Assembly: GCA_947561715.1 (NCBI GenBank)
Contig: OX387198.1
Coordinates: 1,302,001 to 1,366,000 of the forward strand
Reading direction: 5' to 3'
Source of the DNA: Ascidia mentula
Taxonomy: Eukaryota > Chordata > Ascidiacea > Phlebobranchia > Ascidiidae
Length of the DNA: 64,000 nt
A program made the position numbers and the translations under genes. Shown piece after piece: positions 34,611 through 48,235 of this stretch. The notes under the pieces are model-generated. The model was not told the origin of the DNA and did not search any database. It saw only the letters and a program-made list of their open reading frames with translations. Each line of letters opens with the position of its first letter. Position 1 is the stretch's first letter.

Positions 34611-37600
34611 CTAATACTGTTGTAACTTTTTCGTAACTATTCGCAAATTGTTTTCACTTCTTTCAATCATCATCTTTCTTCCCTCTTCAGTTATGTCTGT
34701 TGCCATTCTGTAAGCTTGGATTGCTTTGTTAAACAAATCCACGCTTTCATTCAGTCGATTTGTTTCCAAGCAAACAAAACCAAGGTTGTTTAACAAACTT
34801 CCGAACACTTCATGCTTTGCTGAATTTTCACCAAACTGTTTCCTCATCATTTCAAGTCCAAGTTTAATTGATGATTCACTCGACGAATAATCTCCGATTG
34901 AAAGTTGACTCACTTCAATCCCGTACAAACACCACAATTGATTTACACATTTTATTCCGTCTTCCACGTTTTTAATATTTTGTATTTTGAGTCTCATCGT
35001 TTCCATCAGTGGGATCACGTGATCACGAATTATTTGTTTGTTTTCAAGTTTTTGAACAAAATCCGATGTTTTCATCAAATCTCTGCATGTCAGATACAAA
35101 CCCCCAACACAATCCCTCACACCTTCCACCCCTCTCACGTCATCATGATGCCTTGAATAAAATTCACCTCCAAGTTCGTAAAATAAAATCGATTCCAAAC
35201 ATTTTCCCTCTTCTCTCTTTTCATCTCCAATTGTTTTCAATTCTTCTGCAGTTGCCTCAAGACCTTCAAGTGACCTTGAAAGTTGGTTTCTTGTTTCATT
35301 TGCTTCGGAAAATTTTTCTTGTTTCAACAAATTCACGTAAATTTTTATCAGGGAATTTGGATCGATGTTTTTATCTGAAATAAAATAGAAATTGATTTAA
35401 GATTTAAATAAACCCGACATCTTGCTTATCCGTACCCTGACGTTCATTTCAAAGTGTAAATTCTCGCGGAAAATGTGTTGGTGGCGCTAAAGAGCACCAA
35501 CAGATAACTTTTTATAAATGGGGATTTTTTGGCTTTGATTTTGCAAAAAAAAAACAGAAAAAATTTATGCATTTTATTTGTGACTTTTGTTACTCCAAAA
35601 TGAAACAAAAATATGTCACTGCACAGAAAACTAATTTGTGTATATCGCCGAATTAAACTTGACAATTTTTTTTACTGATGCCTGTACTTTTAACGTTTTA
35701 ACTGACCAAAGAGACGCTGGTCGACAAGATGCATAGATTGACACAAAATTTATGAAAATAAAAAAAAAATTGTCAATTAACAGATATTAATGTGCATTGC
35801 CATAAATCAGCTATAACTTCTCTTACAGCGATACATAACTTGTGCGCGATTTTGTGGGGGCTATATGTTTTAACGACCGAATAATTATTATGACCGTACA
35901 AAAAAAATCAATCTTTTACTTGTAACTTTAGCACAGTGTACGCGGGGAAAACAATTCTTCTACTATTGCAAAGCTTACACAAATACCTTTACGAGTAACG
36001 GCAGAGTTATGTGCGTTTAAAGTTTTGTCGACTAGCGTCTCTTTGGTTGTAACTGGTGCCTTTTTAAAACAGTGGTTATAAAATTGAAATTTTTCACCAA
36101 GTGAATCAGAATGACTTAATTACCACCCAGTTCTCATTACCTTTAAGTACAAAAAATTAATCACCCTAACAGTAGACATGTTTGTGTCAGCATTATCCAC
36201 GTACACTTCATTTGACCCTCGCACACCCTCTTCATGGCATGTATTGATAAAGCATTTTTTTGCCGAAGACATGTCTAAAAAACGGGATAACAAAATTCGA
36301 AATCTAAAATACTTCTGGGCAAAACATGAAGGACAAATAAAATGTTGTCTCGATTTGTTTGGCGACTGTAATGTTGATGGTAAAACCGAAAACAATATTA
36401 ATGGTGAAGTAATAACTGACGAAATCTTTGAACATCAATCCAATGTTGAGCGTAGTCTTGTCGACATAAATCTCACCTGTGTAAGCGACGAAGGTGAAGT
36501 AGGTGAAGTAGGTGAAGAAAACGTGGATAATGCTGATGTTTGTGTTGCGAATCGCGAGTTTCACGCGGCCAAAGTTTTGTTAACTGGGAATTTTTCTGTT
36601 ACCTTTCACGGGGAGCGCAAAACGTTGGAAAATATAGGGGGGTATGGTTAATATTCTTCAAATTTGAGAAGGTGCGCGTTTTTTCTCGCGAACAAGTTTA
36701 ATATTTTTAGATAGTATGGACGGCAAAGAACATCTGCCCTTAAGGATTTCAGCGGGAATCGATGTTTACTTACGGTTATGACATAGCAAACATTTCATAT
36801 TCATATTTGAATATTAATGTAATTTTTTTTTAAAGTTCAGCCTGTGATCTATTTTTGTGAGGAAAAAGTAAGTCGCTACCTCGTAAGGCGGCCGAGTAAC
36901 CCGCGTTTGAACTTTTGTCAACTGGATTTTTTTTTTCAACTAACATCCCTCTGGTCCATGACCCTATGTTGTTCACCTACAGATTAGTAACCAGGATTGT
37001 TTGTTCAATTATTTTTAATGTTGGATAAAACTTTGCTTTACAATAAACTATTCCCACTGTTTTGCAAAGGTTTTAAAGAACATTAAAGTTATTTTCCGAA
37101 TCATGATTTATGAATAATACCAAAGTCAGCAATTAACTTTCTGAATATAAAAGTTTAGCTTGGTAAATAACGCAACCCACATTAAGTTACCTGTTTGTTG
37201 CATTGTTTCCTGTATTGCATTTTTTATTTCTCCACTTGGTGGACAACTGTATGTTTCGTCATAAGAAGTAGTTTGACGCTCCTCCGTACTTTGAATTTGT
37301 TCTGCAATAAAATAAAATGTATCAGGTGACATTAAAAATGATTTGCAACACACATTTTCTGAAATTCTTAATGGTTACATTCAAATCAACAAGGGTGTAT
37401 ATGCCTTGGTTGTACTTGGTACCAGTGCACTTAATTGTGTTTGTGTAAGTGTGTAGAAACAACTCTCTATAAATGCAAGTTATAACAAAGGTCTATACTG
37501 GTTAATTGGAATTCTTTGACTGTTGCTCTCTGTATCTCAGCTTGAACAACGTCACCAGATGTACTCAGAATAACTTTCCTTTTTTTTGACTTAAAATCGT

Positions 37601-40600
37601 TACTTATTTTAACAAAAAGTAATGACACAAAATTTTCACAACTAATGAAGAATCTTTCATATTTGAAAAAAAAAACAGCAAACGCATGGACAAGAGTGGA
37701 AAAAGTAGAGTTTGCCTACAGGCATGTTTTAATCCAAGGGACAGTCTATGCTATTGAATCTTGATTAAGTTTACAACAAATTGTGCTTCAATGTTTGTAA
37801 AATTATTCGGGGTAAGACACCTATTTTAAGAAATTTGTATTACAACTAACTCTGCCATTTTTTCTGCTCTGATATATGTAATATTTATGCTTCCTAAAAT
37901 GGGGGAATGCCCTTTCTCTGATGGACTTAATAAGTAAAAAGTGCCAAGGTGGTGAACGGTGTTACAGAGCTGGGTGGAAATATCACAACAATGTTTTACT
38001 ACAGGATTCTGACCAACTGAATTTGATTGTGTGTTGCAAATACTTGAAAGTTCCATCAAGATTTTAGGAAATTAACATTTGGACCACCAAGTATTTCAGT
38101 CTATATTAATGCATTAGCATGGGGCTTTTTTTTAATACTACAAGATGTATAACAGAGCAACCTAAAAGTTGATACTTACAAGTATTTTTGCCATCAAAGC
38201 CATCTTGTAGTAATAACTAATGTTTTATTGTACAAATAGACAGCCAAAAGGTAAAAAGCAAATTAGTACAATACAACTATACGTACATTGTCGACGGCAA
38301 ACAGTCATGAACAAAAAATGTGGGTAATTTATATAATTATGGTACCCTTTCAGCCCCTTCTACCAATAAACAGCCACATGCTTACGGCACTTATGACTAA
38401 AGCATATCAATATTATATTGCAGAAGTTCACAGATCATTCTATGTCAAATCATCCAATTGCCCAAACCCTTACTGATGAAGCATGAAATGTGTTAGTATA
38501 CCAGTATGTGTAAGAAAAATATGAGCTCGGCTTGTGAGTTCTGGTGTGTTTTTAAATTTTGGTGCCAAATTGTTTGTCATGTTTTAAAAGAGGAGTTTAG
38601 CAAGTAACAGGTAGTTACTATGTTACAAACTAGTACAGTAATAAATGTATAATATAACTTGTACCAGTATGTGCAATTCGTGCATGCTGTGGCGATGAGT
38701 TGTCTGACAGTGATAAGGATGACAAAACTTCCTCTGGTGTTCTGCTTTCTATGTTAGAAACAAAAATGTTTTGGCATTGTTCGTTCAAATTATCATGAAA
38801 TTTTCTGTCACTGCTTGGACAGAAAGACAAACAAACACATAATCTGTAAATACCTCCATCTGGATCATTTTAAAATCATGGTTGTTAGGTTGTTGAAAAA
38901 ATAGCCAACTTCCTTTCGGTATTAACAAAACAAAAACTTGCAAATATATTTTTACAATAATTCAAAATTACAAAAGCACGTCGTTTTAGAATTGTTGGAT
39001 AACAAACGAAAATACACAGTGATGTGCTTGTGATGTGAACGCTAACCTACATTAAGTTACCTGTTTGTTGAATTGTTTCCTGTGTTGCATTTTCTGTTTC
39101 TCCACTTGGTGGACGACTGTATGTTTCGTCATGAGAAGTAGTTGGACGCTCCTCAGTGCTTTGAAATTGTTCTACAAAAAAATAAAATGGATCAGGTGAA
39201 ATTAAAAATGATTAAAACTCGACATAAATATAATTATCCAGATATATTTCTTCAATATTACCTGCTACACACTCAGATACCACTTGACCTTGGGTGGAAT
39301 CAGAAGTTGTTTGAGTTTGAGTAACATCACCAAGTGCTTGAGATCGGTTCCCTGCATCAGAGTTTGGATTGGAGTCTGTAATCAAAATAGTTGAAAGATT
39401 AAAAAATTTTACACTTTGCAGCATCTGGCCCATGTCTTTATTACATTGCTGCTGTAACAATAATAATGGTCCTTAGCTGGGGGTCCACAGGCCCCTGGGG
39501 GTTAGTAGAGTGTTGTCAGGGGTCTGTAGCAACCTCTAAATACTGATGCCATATGTTTGTTACTTTGTAACAATTTTGAAAATATGTTGATGCATTGTGC
39601 AACAAATTCTCAAAACAATACTATAGAAGCATGTTGACTGTTCCGCTTGTTTCCCGATAACCATTGCTGGGTCTGGTAACCTATACAGGGACCTAATATT
39701 TTTAAAGTAAAAAAAGAGTTTTCTCCTGGATGGGACAGTATACAGCAAGGATTTGTGAAGCCTCCTGGAAGATCTTATGACCTACAGGGCGACATAAACA
39801 ACACTGGGGGCTTGCTTAGGCAATTATTCAGCAACTAACTTTGGTGCTGTAGTGTGGATGAGAGATGGACCTACCAATAAACCACAATAGATTGAATACT
39901 CACTGATTCATTTTCTGCAAAATCTAATTGCATTTTTTGCTGCTCTTTTACCCAAATGCCCCCAGGGTCAAAAATGCACCTGGCTGACAATCAATTTTGA
40001 CCAGACTGCATAGATGAGGGATGGATCTTTCATAAAACCACAAATGTCTGGGAACGATTCATTTTTCTGTTAATACATCCTGAAGTTTGAGCTACCTTTT
40101 TATCCCAATTTTCTGCAACACCCAGCACCAGGTAGCTACTTGATTTAAAACACCCAAAGCTGCTCTAAAACTGACAGGGGCCACAAGGTGGAAATTCCCC
40201 ACCAGTGAAACTTATTTTGACAGAAATATCAATATGCAGCATAAAATTGTGGCATATGTACACATAGAGATGGGTATAAACTTTGCAAATCAGCACAAAA
40301 AATTCTTGTGGATCCCCTTGATAGGTCACCATGCACCCTAAGTTCAGAAACTCTTAAAAGTGTTAAAACTTTTTCAAAAATCCCTCACTAATATGGATGA
40401 TTTAGTCTCTCATAGAATTACGTTTAACAAATTCATGCAACAAATCATGCTGCAGGTCTACCTTCTAAAACTTGCAGTTCCTGGCGATTGAAATGACCTT
40501 CATAACCTAACCCAGAAATTGAAGGAAGTTGAATGACGTCATCGGGACGTGGTTCATTGTGGGAGGATGACTGGTCTTCTCTGATGTCATAATGTGTCGA

Positions 40601-43600
40601 TGTATGAGTATGAGTAGGAACTATGTCAAATAAATTAACAATAAAACAGGTGCAAATAAACAATTAATGAATGAAATGTAGAAATGTACATTTCAGGCAG
40701 AATGCAATTCCTTTTACTCTTCTGGGAATAAGTTTCACAAAGATTTTTTTTGTAACTAATCGACTAACGACATCAATTTCAGACAAAACAGGATTTTTAG
40801 ACTAATAAAAACCAAAGTTTTCCAGCTCATGAAGTTTGAGGTTTGCAGATCCAAGTCTAACAATTCATGCGGCAGGGTTGCCAGATCATTTTGCAAAATG
40901 GCGGATTCCTGCAAAAACAACAACGCAACACACGCCAAGTTACCTGTTTGTTGCATTGTTTCCTGTGCTGCATTTTCTTTATTTTCTGTTTCTCCACTTG
41001 GTGGACGACTGTATGTTTCATCATGAGAAGTAGTTGGACGCTCCTCAGTGCTTTGATTTTGTTCTGCAAAATTTTTAAATGTACCAAATGCATCAGGTGA
41101 CATTAAAAATGATTAAAACTTTACTGTAACAGAAGTTTTTAGATATATTTCGTCATTATTATATTTTTCAATATCACCTGCTTCATGGTTAGAATCAACT
41201 TTACCTTGAGTGGCTGTTTGTGTTGAAGTAAAATCACCAAGTGCAGGAAATAGGTTTTCTGCATCAGAGTTTGGATTGGACTCTGTGACCAAAATACAAA
41301 CTTATTTACCTTTCAGAGTCCAGGTTTTTCACCATGTTATGAATATTGCATCCTGACATTGTTGTTAAAATAACAACATTATTAGTTTAGTTTGACACAG
41401 GTTAAAAAATTCACAGATTTTGCACAGTGCAGTATCTGGCCCGTATCGTTATTACAGTGATGCAATGAAAATGATTATAAACTTTGCCAATTAGTGAAAC
41501 AACAAACAAATTGCATTATCTTTTAATTGGAGATGCATTTATGGTGATTTTTTGCTCTATTTTGTTCAGTGTTATGTACACTCCTTGGACTCCAAAACGG
41601 TATTGCATTATCCACAAATATTTTCCACCAATCTGATTATGTGGGAAAATTACTACTTTTTTGGAGAATCTTGAGAATTTCCCTCATAGGTCACGGTTCC
41701 CCCCCTAGTTAAGAAACCTTAATTCAAACCCTTTCTTTGAAATCCTCCACTAATATGGATACTTCGGTCTCACATTAATCATGTTTAACAAACTCACAAC
41801 AACCATGTGGAAGGTCTACCTTCTAAAAGTTGCGGTTTCTGTCGATTGAGATGATCTCCAGAACCTAACCCAGAAATTGATGGACGTTGGATGACGTCAT
41901 CAGGACGTGGTTCCTTGGGGGAGGATGACCGATCTTCTCTGATGTCAGAATAAGTATCGGTGGAAACTATGACAAAAACATATGAAAAAGGATTCTGTAC
42001 ATGATATGAGTAAACAATGAAATGTAGAATTTTACATGCCTGGCAGAAAAAATCAACAAGCCCAACTGCGCCCAATATTAGTAAAGTTTGCCTACGATTG
42101 ACTGCACTCGTCCAACAAAAACAAACATAAAGACAGAAAACTAAGATCCTGAGAAGGCTACAAGAATCGTCATTGCAATATGATTATGACGTTGTATCGC
42201 CAGATTGTAATTTTCGAATTGAGGTCGAAACAGCGTTTTGTCACATATTTAATGAATCCACATCTTCCAAAATACGCCCAAATGGGCCGAAAGAGTGAAC
42301 TACTTCTACTCCATCTGTCAACGTCCAATCGCCGTCACGCACTTAGGCGACAATCAGAGACATCTAAACTAATTATCTCAACATACGTTTTCTATATAAG
42401 CCACCTTAGCACTAAAACAGAGACTTGAATAGACACGGTTGAAAACATCTAGAGACAACGAGAGAGACAGAGAAAGTCAAAGGTTGGTGTAAACAGACGA
42501 CAGCCAAGCGCTATTGTGTGTGGCCGTGTATTAAACGGTGCCATGTGAGGTTGTAAACTCGTCGTACGATTGTTAATTATGTATTAAACTGATCGATTGA
42601 CTTTGGGTTTGATAGTAGCCTTTTTATCAAGGGTCAGATATATGACAGTGTTAGGCCTATATTTCTGTGCAAGTTTTTAAGTAACAACCCTACAAGACAA
42701 CACGGGGTACAATAATGGGGCAGAAAAAGCGGTAGACCTAATTTGTAAAATACCGAAACTAACCTAAAAATCTTTCCTGTCTTGTGGAATAGCAATCAAG
42801 TGGAACCAATCGATCAAGGTTGATAGGAAAGGGATCTTTGATGTCCATCTGTCTGACAACATCTTCCACTTGTTGCTCGATCACTTCTGGGTTTTGCTGG
42901 TCGAGAAGTTGCTGCAATCTCTCACAGATTTCGATCATCGTTGGTCGTTTAGATGGATCTTGATCCCAACACTGCTTCATCAGTTGCTCGAGGTTTTCAA
43001 CGATTACTCTGTCGCTGTAACCGAGAAGAGGCTTTAACTGCCTTATTACGGAACAATTTGGTCTTGTCCCTTCTTTTATGGAATCCAGTAAAGCTTTAAG
43101 GTTGCCGATCGGATATGGCAATGCACGCATGACAACGGTAAACACCATCACACCAAAAGCGTAAACATCAAGTTCTTTACTGGGTTTCATGGTGAGGTCT
43201 CTTAGTTTTTCAGGAGCCGTGTACATCGCAGTGTATTGAGGTCTTTCATTCTTGCTTCTTGCCGAAGAACCCACAGTCATTGAGCCTGTGGTTGTTGCGA
43301 GTTCAGCACTTCCAAAGTCGCATAGTTTAAGGAGCATAGCTCTGGTAAGCAACCCATTCTGTGGTTTGACGTCTCCGTGAACCATTCTTTTCTGAGGTAA
43401 ACCGTGGCAAGCTTTGAGACCTTTTGCAGCATGGAGTAAAATGCGGACACGTAAGGGAAATCCCAATGAAATGGAATGATTCAGTAATAACTGAAGCAAG
43501 TTTCCACATTCGCAGAACTCCATAACGATCCCGATGGCAAAGTACCATTTGGTCCAACCGTAGACACGAACTATATTGTCATGATCTCCTAGTTTGTGCA

Positions 43601-43956
43601 GGTTTTCCACTTCCTCCCAGAATCTGCATAAGAGTTGCTTCTAAAATTCACAACCACAGGGTAAAATAGGCCGCACTTACGTTTGTTTAAACATTTCCTC
43701 GTCTTGAGGTCCACCAGCTTGGATGACTTTGACAGCAACAAATCGTTTCAAACGAATATGATACCCAATCAAGACATCTCCGAATCCACCAGTTCCAGCA
43801 ATAAACTTGACTGGATCACATCGAATGTCCCCAGCGTTGATTGAACGGTACTGTATCAAAACAGACAGAAAGATCACACAGATATTTCGTTGCAGAAATC
43901 TAAAAAATCCCAGCCAGAAATACCTTCTCTTTGGACGACATTGAGGCTGTTTCCAT
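34611..43956 (-). CDS. Gene 3: non-RD TKL kinase-linker-TPR protein
   Basis: Exons 43956-43924, 43850-43681, 43623-42764, 41966-41820 (C1), 41282-41178 (B1), 41063-40944 (A1), 40620-40462 (C2), 39375-39262 (B2), 39171-39061 (A2), 38748-38665 (S), 38203-38180 (K) and 35374-34611 give a 2691-nt frame of 896 residues. It starts METASM as gene 1 does. The catalytic loop reads HGDVKPQN, where genes 1 and 2 have HGDVKPEN; Asp and Asn are kept. DFG and APE are kept. W is deleted exactly as in gene 2. A3 lies at 37301-37191. The TPR exon ends LQQY. The kinase exon has the same length, 860 nt, in all three genes, which indicates selection or recent origin. Confidence 0.75.
36165..36955. mobile_element. 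Left-truncated copy of the inverted-repeat transposon, gene 3
   Basis: The right end and right flank CCATGACC (36956-36963) match those in gene 2. The left inverted repeat and about half the interior are gone; host sequence joins the interior at about 36165. The 157-residue frame at 36178-36651 is open and has an extra GEV repeat. It is in the same intron and position as in genes 2 and 4. Confidence 0.7.
37191..37301 (-). other. A3 exon of gene 3, alternative to K
   Basis: A 111-nt A-type exon with intact borders lies between K (38180-38203) and the TPR exon. As in gene 2 it begins with AA, so a K-A3 junction would read TAA. Confidence 0.5.
39640..40340. repeat. R1 repeat in gene 3 intron
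   Basis: It occupies the same B2-C2 intron as the gene 2 copy at 19440-20225 and is nearly identical, with a deletion near its start. Confidence 0.55.
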
Positions 43957-45154
43957 CAGGTGCCTGTTATCTATTTGCAGTATTTACTGTAGCCTGTAGA
44001 CGAGTTGACTCGTTTCATAGCAAGCTAATAACAATGGTTTGGTACCACCTCAGCTACGCAACTTCCGCTAAACTATCTATGCACCAAAAAGTGTGAATTT
44101 TCCCTTTGTTTCAATTTGCGCAACGTGTAGGCGATGAAATTTTCCCACTTCAAGGAACTGCAGTTATTTCGCTCAATGACTCTTATATCCAATCACGCAG
44201 TTATAATGAGACCATTCTTGCGTTTCCTTGTTGTGCCATCCAGGTTTGCTTGTCATAAGTTCAACTCTTTGGTATTTTTATTTGTGACTAAATAGAGGAA
44301 CATGTGCTTTTAAACTAAACTGCGTTCATGAGCTTATGTTTATGTTATAATTTTAAATGTTTAGTTTCTACCTGTGTCACGCACAACAAGTGGAGTTGGA
44401 AGAAAAGTGGATTCTGAAAGAAAACCTCAAATATTGCCACATTTTTTTAATAAAAGGATTTAAAAATTACCCAAAGATTCCTAAGTTTAATTTTGTTCAA
44501 ATTTTTGTTGTCTGTATGTGGCAAGAATAATTGGTCTTTTACCGGAATAAGTTTTGGTGTCCACAAACACCAGATTATGTTTGCAGTTGTCGAGTTTGTT
44601 TGAAGAACTGCAGTTGCAAAGGATTTGAATCGACGACGCAAGGATTGCTTGGTCCTTTCCACGATTGCATTATTAACATTTAGTTTTGAGTGTCCTGGTA
44701 GTTATTCGTAAATTGAAAGTATTTAAAATTCAAGCAATGTTTGAGATTTGGTTGGGTGTTTGCTATAATGACGACGTCTGAATTCTATATAAGAGTAAAA
44801 CACTGACGTGGTGAGTAAGTCACAGTGGCGAAGTCACAAACTACCCGTGACGTCACATTGCTGTAGATGTTGCGGTGATTTTGAATGAATTCGTTAGGCT
44901 GCTTCCATAACTGAAACTAAGTCTGCTATGCGTGTTCTTACTGTATAGGTTACTACTGACTCCGTAAGTAGACTTTTGTTAATTGAGACATGTTGCCTTG
45001 GTAACTGAGCGAGATGGAAATAATTACAACACGTTGCTAAATTCTAAGAGCGCGTGCGTTGGTCAGAACGTGAGAAGAAATCACGGAATTCATTGAGTAA
45101 CTGCAGTCCTACTTCTCAGCGTCAGGGTAAACTGTAAACGGGTAACATGTATTT
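43957..45154. other. 5' flank of gene 3
   Basis: About 370 bp next to the first exon is conserved with the 5' flanks of genes 1 and 2. The stretch at about 44360-44680 matches 10168-10506 but is frameshifted and contains a stop, so it is not treated as a gene. CRE-like words lie near 44810-44855. Confidence 0.4.
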
Positions 45155-45379
45155 ATAACAAGTTGCGATGAAAAATGTCTGTCGTCGAGCCGGATGCCAA
45201 AAGATTACGAGAGTTCTGCATGAAAACCTCCGTTTTGCTCGGTGGTTCCCCGTATCTATAATCATCAGAATATTCATCCGATCTCGATCCACAAGTTTGA
45301 ACAAATGGCGATTCCTTCTGATACAAGAGATAGAGCTCCACCAACCCATCCCAGGAACAAACTTTCACCGAAAATCCAC
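45155..45379 (-). pseudogene. Frameshifted claudin-like last exon upstream of gene 3
   Basis: This aligns with 24832-25057. The membrane segment reads SLFLGWVGGALSLVS, then a one-base insertion after the ICS codons moves the frame to an early stop. A Gly in the segment is Glu here. The tail MQNSRNLLASGSTTD survives in another frame. Confidence 0.5.
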
Positions 45380-45594
45380 CTGCGAACAAATGACAGAGAC
45401 GTTTGATTTTCGCCGGTTGCAATTTTTTTGTTTAACTGAAGCATTTTAATTCAAGTCAGAGGGCTTTAAAAAATACGTCAATCTTCACATCCTAAACAAA
45501 CTAGTATCAACTTGCATCCATAAAGATATGTGTGATTGGAATTATATTTCCCAAGTGGAAACACAAACTCTACAAACGAAATCACAAAGTAAGT

Positions 45595-45701
45595 CACGTG
45601 AATGTAGTGACGTCATAAACTAGTTTGGGTGCCACCTAAAAGGACTTCTCCTTCAATATTCGACTCTCGTGCGACACCAAGCGGCAAACTTATATGCAAA
45701 T
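45595..45701. promoter_or_regulatory. Third copy of the E-box, CRE and octamer cluster
   Basis: CACGTG is at 45595-45600, TGACGTCA at 45608-45615 and ATGCAAAT at 45694-45701. The spacing between CRE and octamer is shorter than in the other two copies through a deletion. Confidence 0.3.
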
Positions 45702-45719
45702 GAGTGCAGTTAGCTTGGG

Positions 45720-47101
45720 CTGATTAAATATATTTAATTTCGAATGGATTATTTTCTAAAAACTTTTTCCAATCTTTGTTTCCAAGGTCAGGGTTTCTAC
45801 CATCGTCACCTTGATGAAGTAACTTATCCTAATTCAGACTCTGGATTTTTAAACTCTTTCTACTGCAGGAGTTTTTGTTCTGTATACAATAAAACGAGCA
45901 GTTTAAAGTTTTTTTGGTATTGTTTGAAGCTTGTAGTATTGCACTACAATGAATATAACCGACAATAAATATATGTTTCACTTTACAACAGAAAATATTA
46001 TGATCATTTGGAAGAAAAATAATATGATCAAAACACTAACTTCGTTCATCATCAGTTAGCTTGTAGGCTTTTCTATTCCAAGTAATCAACTCCAAGTATT
46101 TTACACCCTAGTATGATCATTTCTACATTCTTTGATTGTTCAGCTTCAGAGTGTTTGGTGCGTGTAACCATAGAATACTAAAACCTCCTGTGGTTAACAA
46201 ACATACTTTGATACGATTATCCTTTAGGTGACATGTTTGATTTCTATTGAAGGAAGTATCAAAAATGGGAAATATCCCCACATGCACAATTTTTGATAAT
46301 GAGCATTGTAATTTTGAAAGTGACGTAATAAACCAATCAGTGATGCATAAACAACATTTTTCGGTTGATCAAGCACACAAGCACAACCTTGCAATTCAAA
46401 ATTAGTTTTGTGGACTAATTTATTTACCATACGATGAGAAATTAATGGCCTCAGCGTGTATCAAAGCCAGTTATCTGTTGCTCATTGTCGTTTACCCCAG
46501 GCAACTTCTACGTTTAAACGTAAATTTTCGTTTTTATTGCAGGCTTGGCAAACTTGCGGAAAATACCAATACACCATGACGGGGATCTCCAACCACCTGT
46601 CCGCGGACCAGTACTTGTTTGTAAGGCATTTGTAACCGGTCCCAAGAGGGGAATGTTTATTTGCAATAATTTGAGGGTGCGGCATGCTTTATATTCACCC
46701 AGCTAGGAATACCAGTTGTGCAGTTATCCAGCCAGAGGTTTAACTTATGTGCACTTTACAATCATTGTTAATTACACCATTTGGTCCGTAAATATCCAAC
46801 TGCGTTACGCTGTCTGTAGTGAAAATTAGGTTGGAGGCCTCAGCACCATGACACATGTCGAAAACCCAGATCCTCATGCAAATCTTTGCAACATAGAAAT
46901 ATCTGCAAATGTAAACTTGCTTTGCTACTGTTTGTCATTAACTAAAAAAATCCTGATAAGTTGTTTGAAATTGATGTGTTGGTCAACTAGTTACAAGAAA
47001 ATATTTGTTTAACTTTCTACCTTATGAGTACACAATCCTACAATTCATTGTTTAATCCCATCATAAATTCTTGTTTTAATGCCAATTTTTTTTTGACACA
47101 G
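45720..47101. other. Intergenic sequence before the inverted linker exons
   Basis: This is homologous to 25740-26912 with many indels. No gene recognised. Confidence 0.4.
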
Positions 47102-47599
47102 TTCCAACCGATATTCATACATCAACATATTATGACATCAGAGGAGATCGTTCATCCTTCCTCAACGAACCACGTCCTGATGACGTCATTCATCATCCAT
47201 CAATTTCTGGGTTAAATTCTGAAGGTCATCTCAATCATCAGGAACTGGAAGTTTTTAGGATTACAACAAGGTTAGGATTACAACATGGTTGTTGTATGAG
47301 TTTATGGTATATGCTGAATAGTAAAGTTTCAAAATAACGCATTCACCTGATGTAGGTAATGATGTTGTAAGAAATGGTGGTAACCTATTGCATTATTGTT
47401 ACAGCTGTTCTGTAGTGAGGATATGGGCCAGATACTGCACTGTGCGACCGCTGTCAATAAAACCTAACCCTGAAAGTTTAACATGTTTGTATTTTGGTCA
47501 CAGATTCCAATCCAAACTCTGATGCAGGAAACCGATCCCAGGCACTTGGTGATGTAACTGATTTCACTCAAGGTCAAGTGGTTTCTAAACTTCAAGCTG
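47102..47599 (+). pseudogene. Orphan inverted C-B linker exon pair upstream of VIPAS39-C
   Basis: A C-type exon starts at 47102 after CACAG (YYDIRGDRSS, PRPDDVIHHPSISGL). It has lost the usual GT at its end; the next GT is at 47271. A B-type exon at 47504-47599 has both borders and an 18-nt internal deletion that keeps phase. The order C then B is that of the kinase-gene cassettes, but on the opposite strand and without kinase or TPR exons. Confidence 0.6.
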
Positions 47600-47692
47600 G
47601 TAATATTGGAAACATGCATTTGGTGAAGTAGAAGTTTACGATTTAGTTACTAATGCCAAAAACTTTTTACACAATAGATCTAGGATTATCCG

Positions 47693-47731
47693 ATGTTACA
47701 GCAGCACAACATAATTGGAGACACTTGTCAG
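47693..47731 (+). other. Candidate first coding exon of VIPAS39-C
   Basis: ATG followed by 12 codons (MLQQHNIIGDTCQ) ends in phase 0 at a GT, which suits the next exon at 48236. The equivalent in copy B is 27881-27919. The sequence is identical between the two and has no stop. Transcript evidence is needed to choose it over another start. Confidence 0.3.
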
Positions 47732-48235
47732 GTTGGGTTTGTATAATTGCAGGCAAGCAATTATAATTGCAGGCAAGTCTTGTGTCTTTCACTGGTGTTT
47801 AGAGTTTTAGGTTGTGTAGAGGAATATACATACTTTAAAGCAGAGGCATTAACTCAGCAAATTGTTTACAAACAAGCGTTTACTACCCGGGTTTCGAACA
47901 ATATTGGCACATCAGAGATTTAGGCCTACAAGCATTGCAGATAAATTCCCTGTTACTTTATGTGTTGAATTAATTTCATTATTTGTGGAAAATAGTACAA
48001 AGTAAACTGAAGTTTTTTTGATCATGGCTTCAGTTTGTTGGCAGGTAATTAAGTTTAAAACATGGATAAGTGGATTCGTTGCACAAAAAATGCTAATTTG
48101 TAATAGTGTAATTTGCATTAACACAAAAAATGAAAATAAAAGTTTAGAACATACTAATATTAATATAAAGTAGTACTATAGGACTAACGCACAGGACATT
48201 ATTGGGTGTACATAAAATTTTGTGTTTTATTCTAG

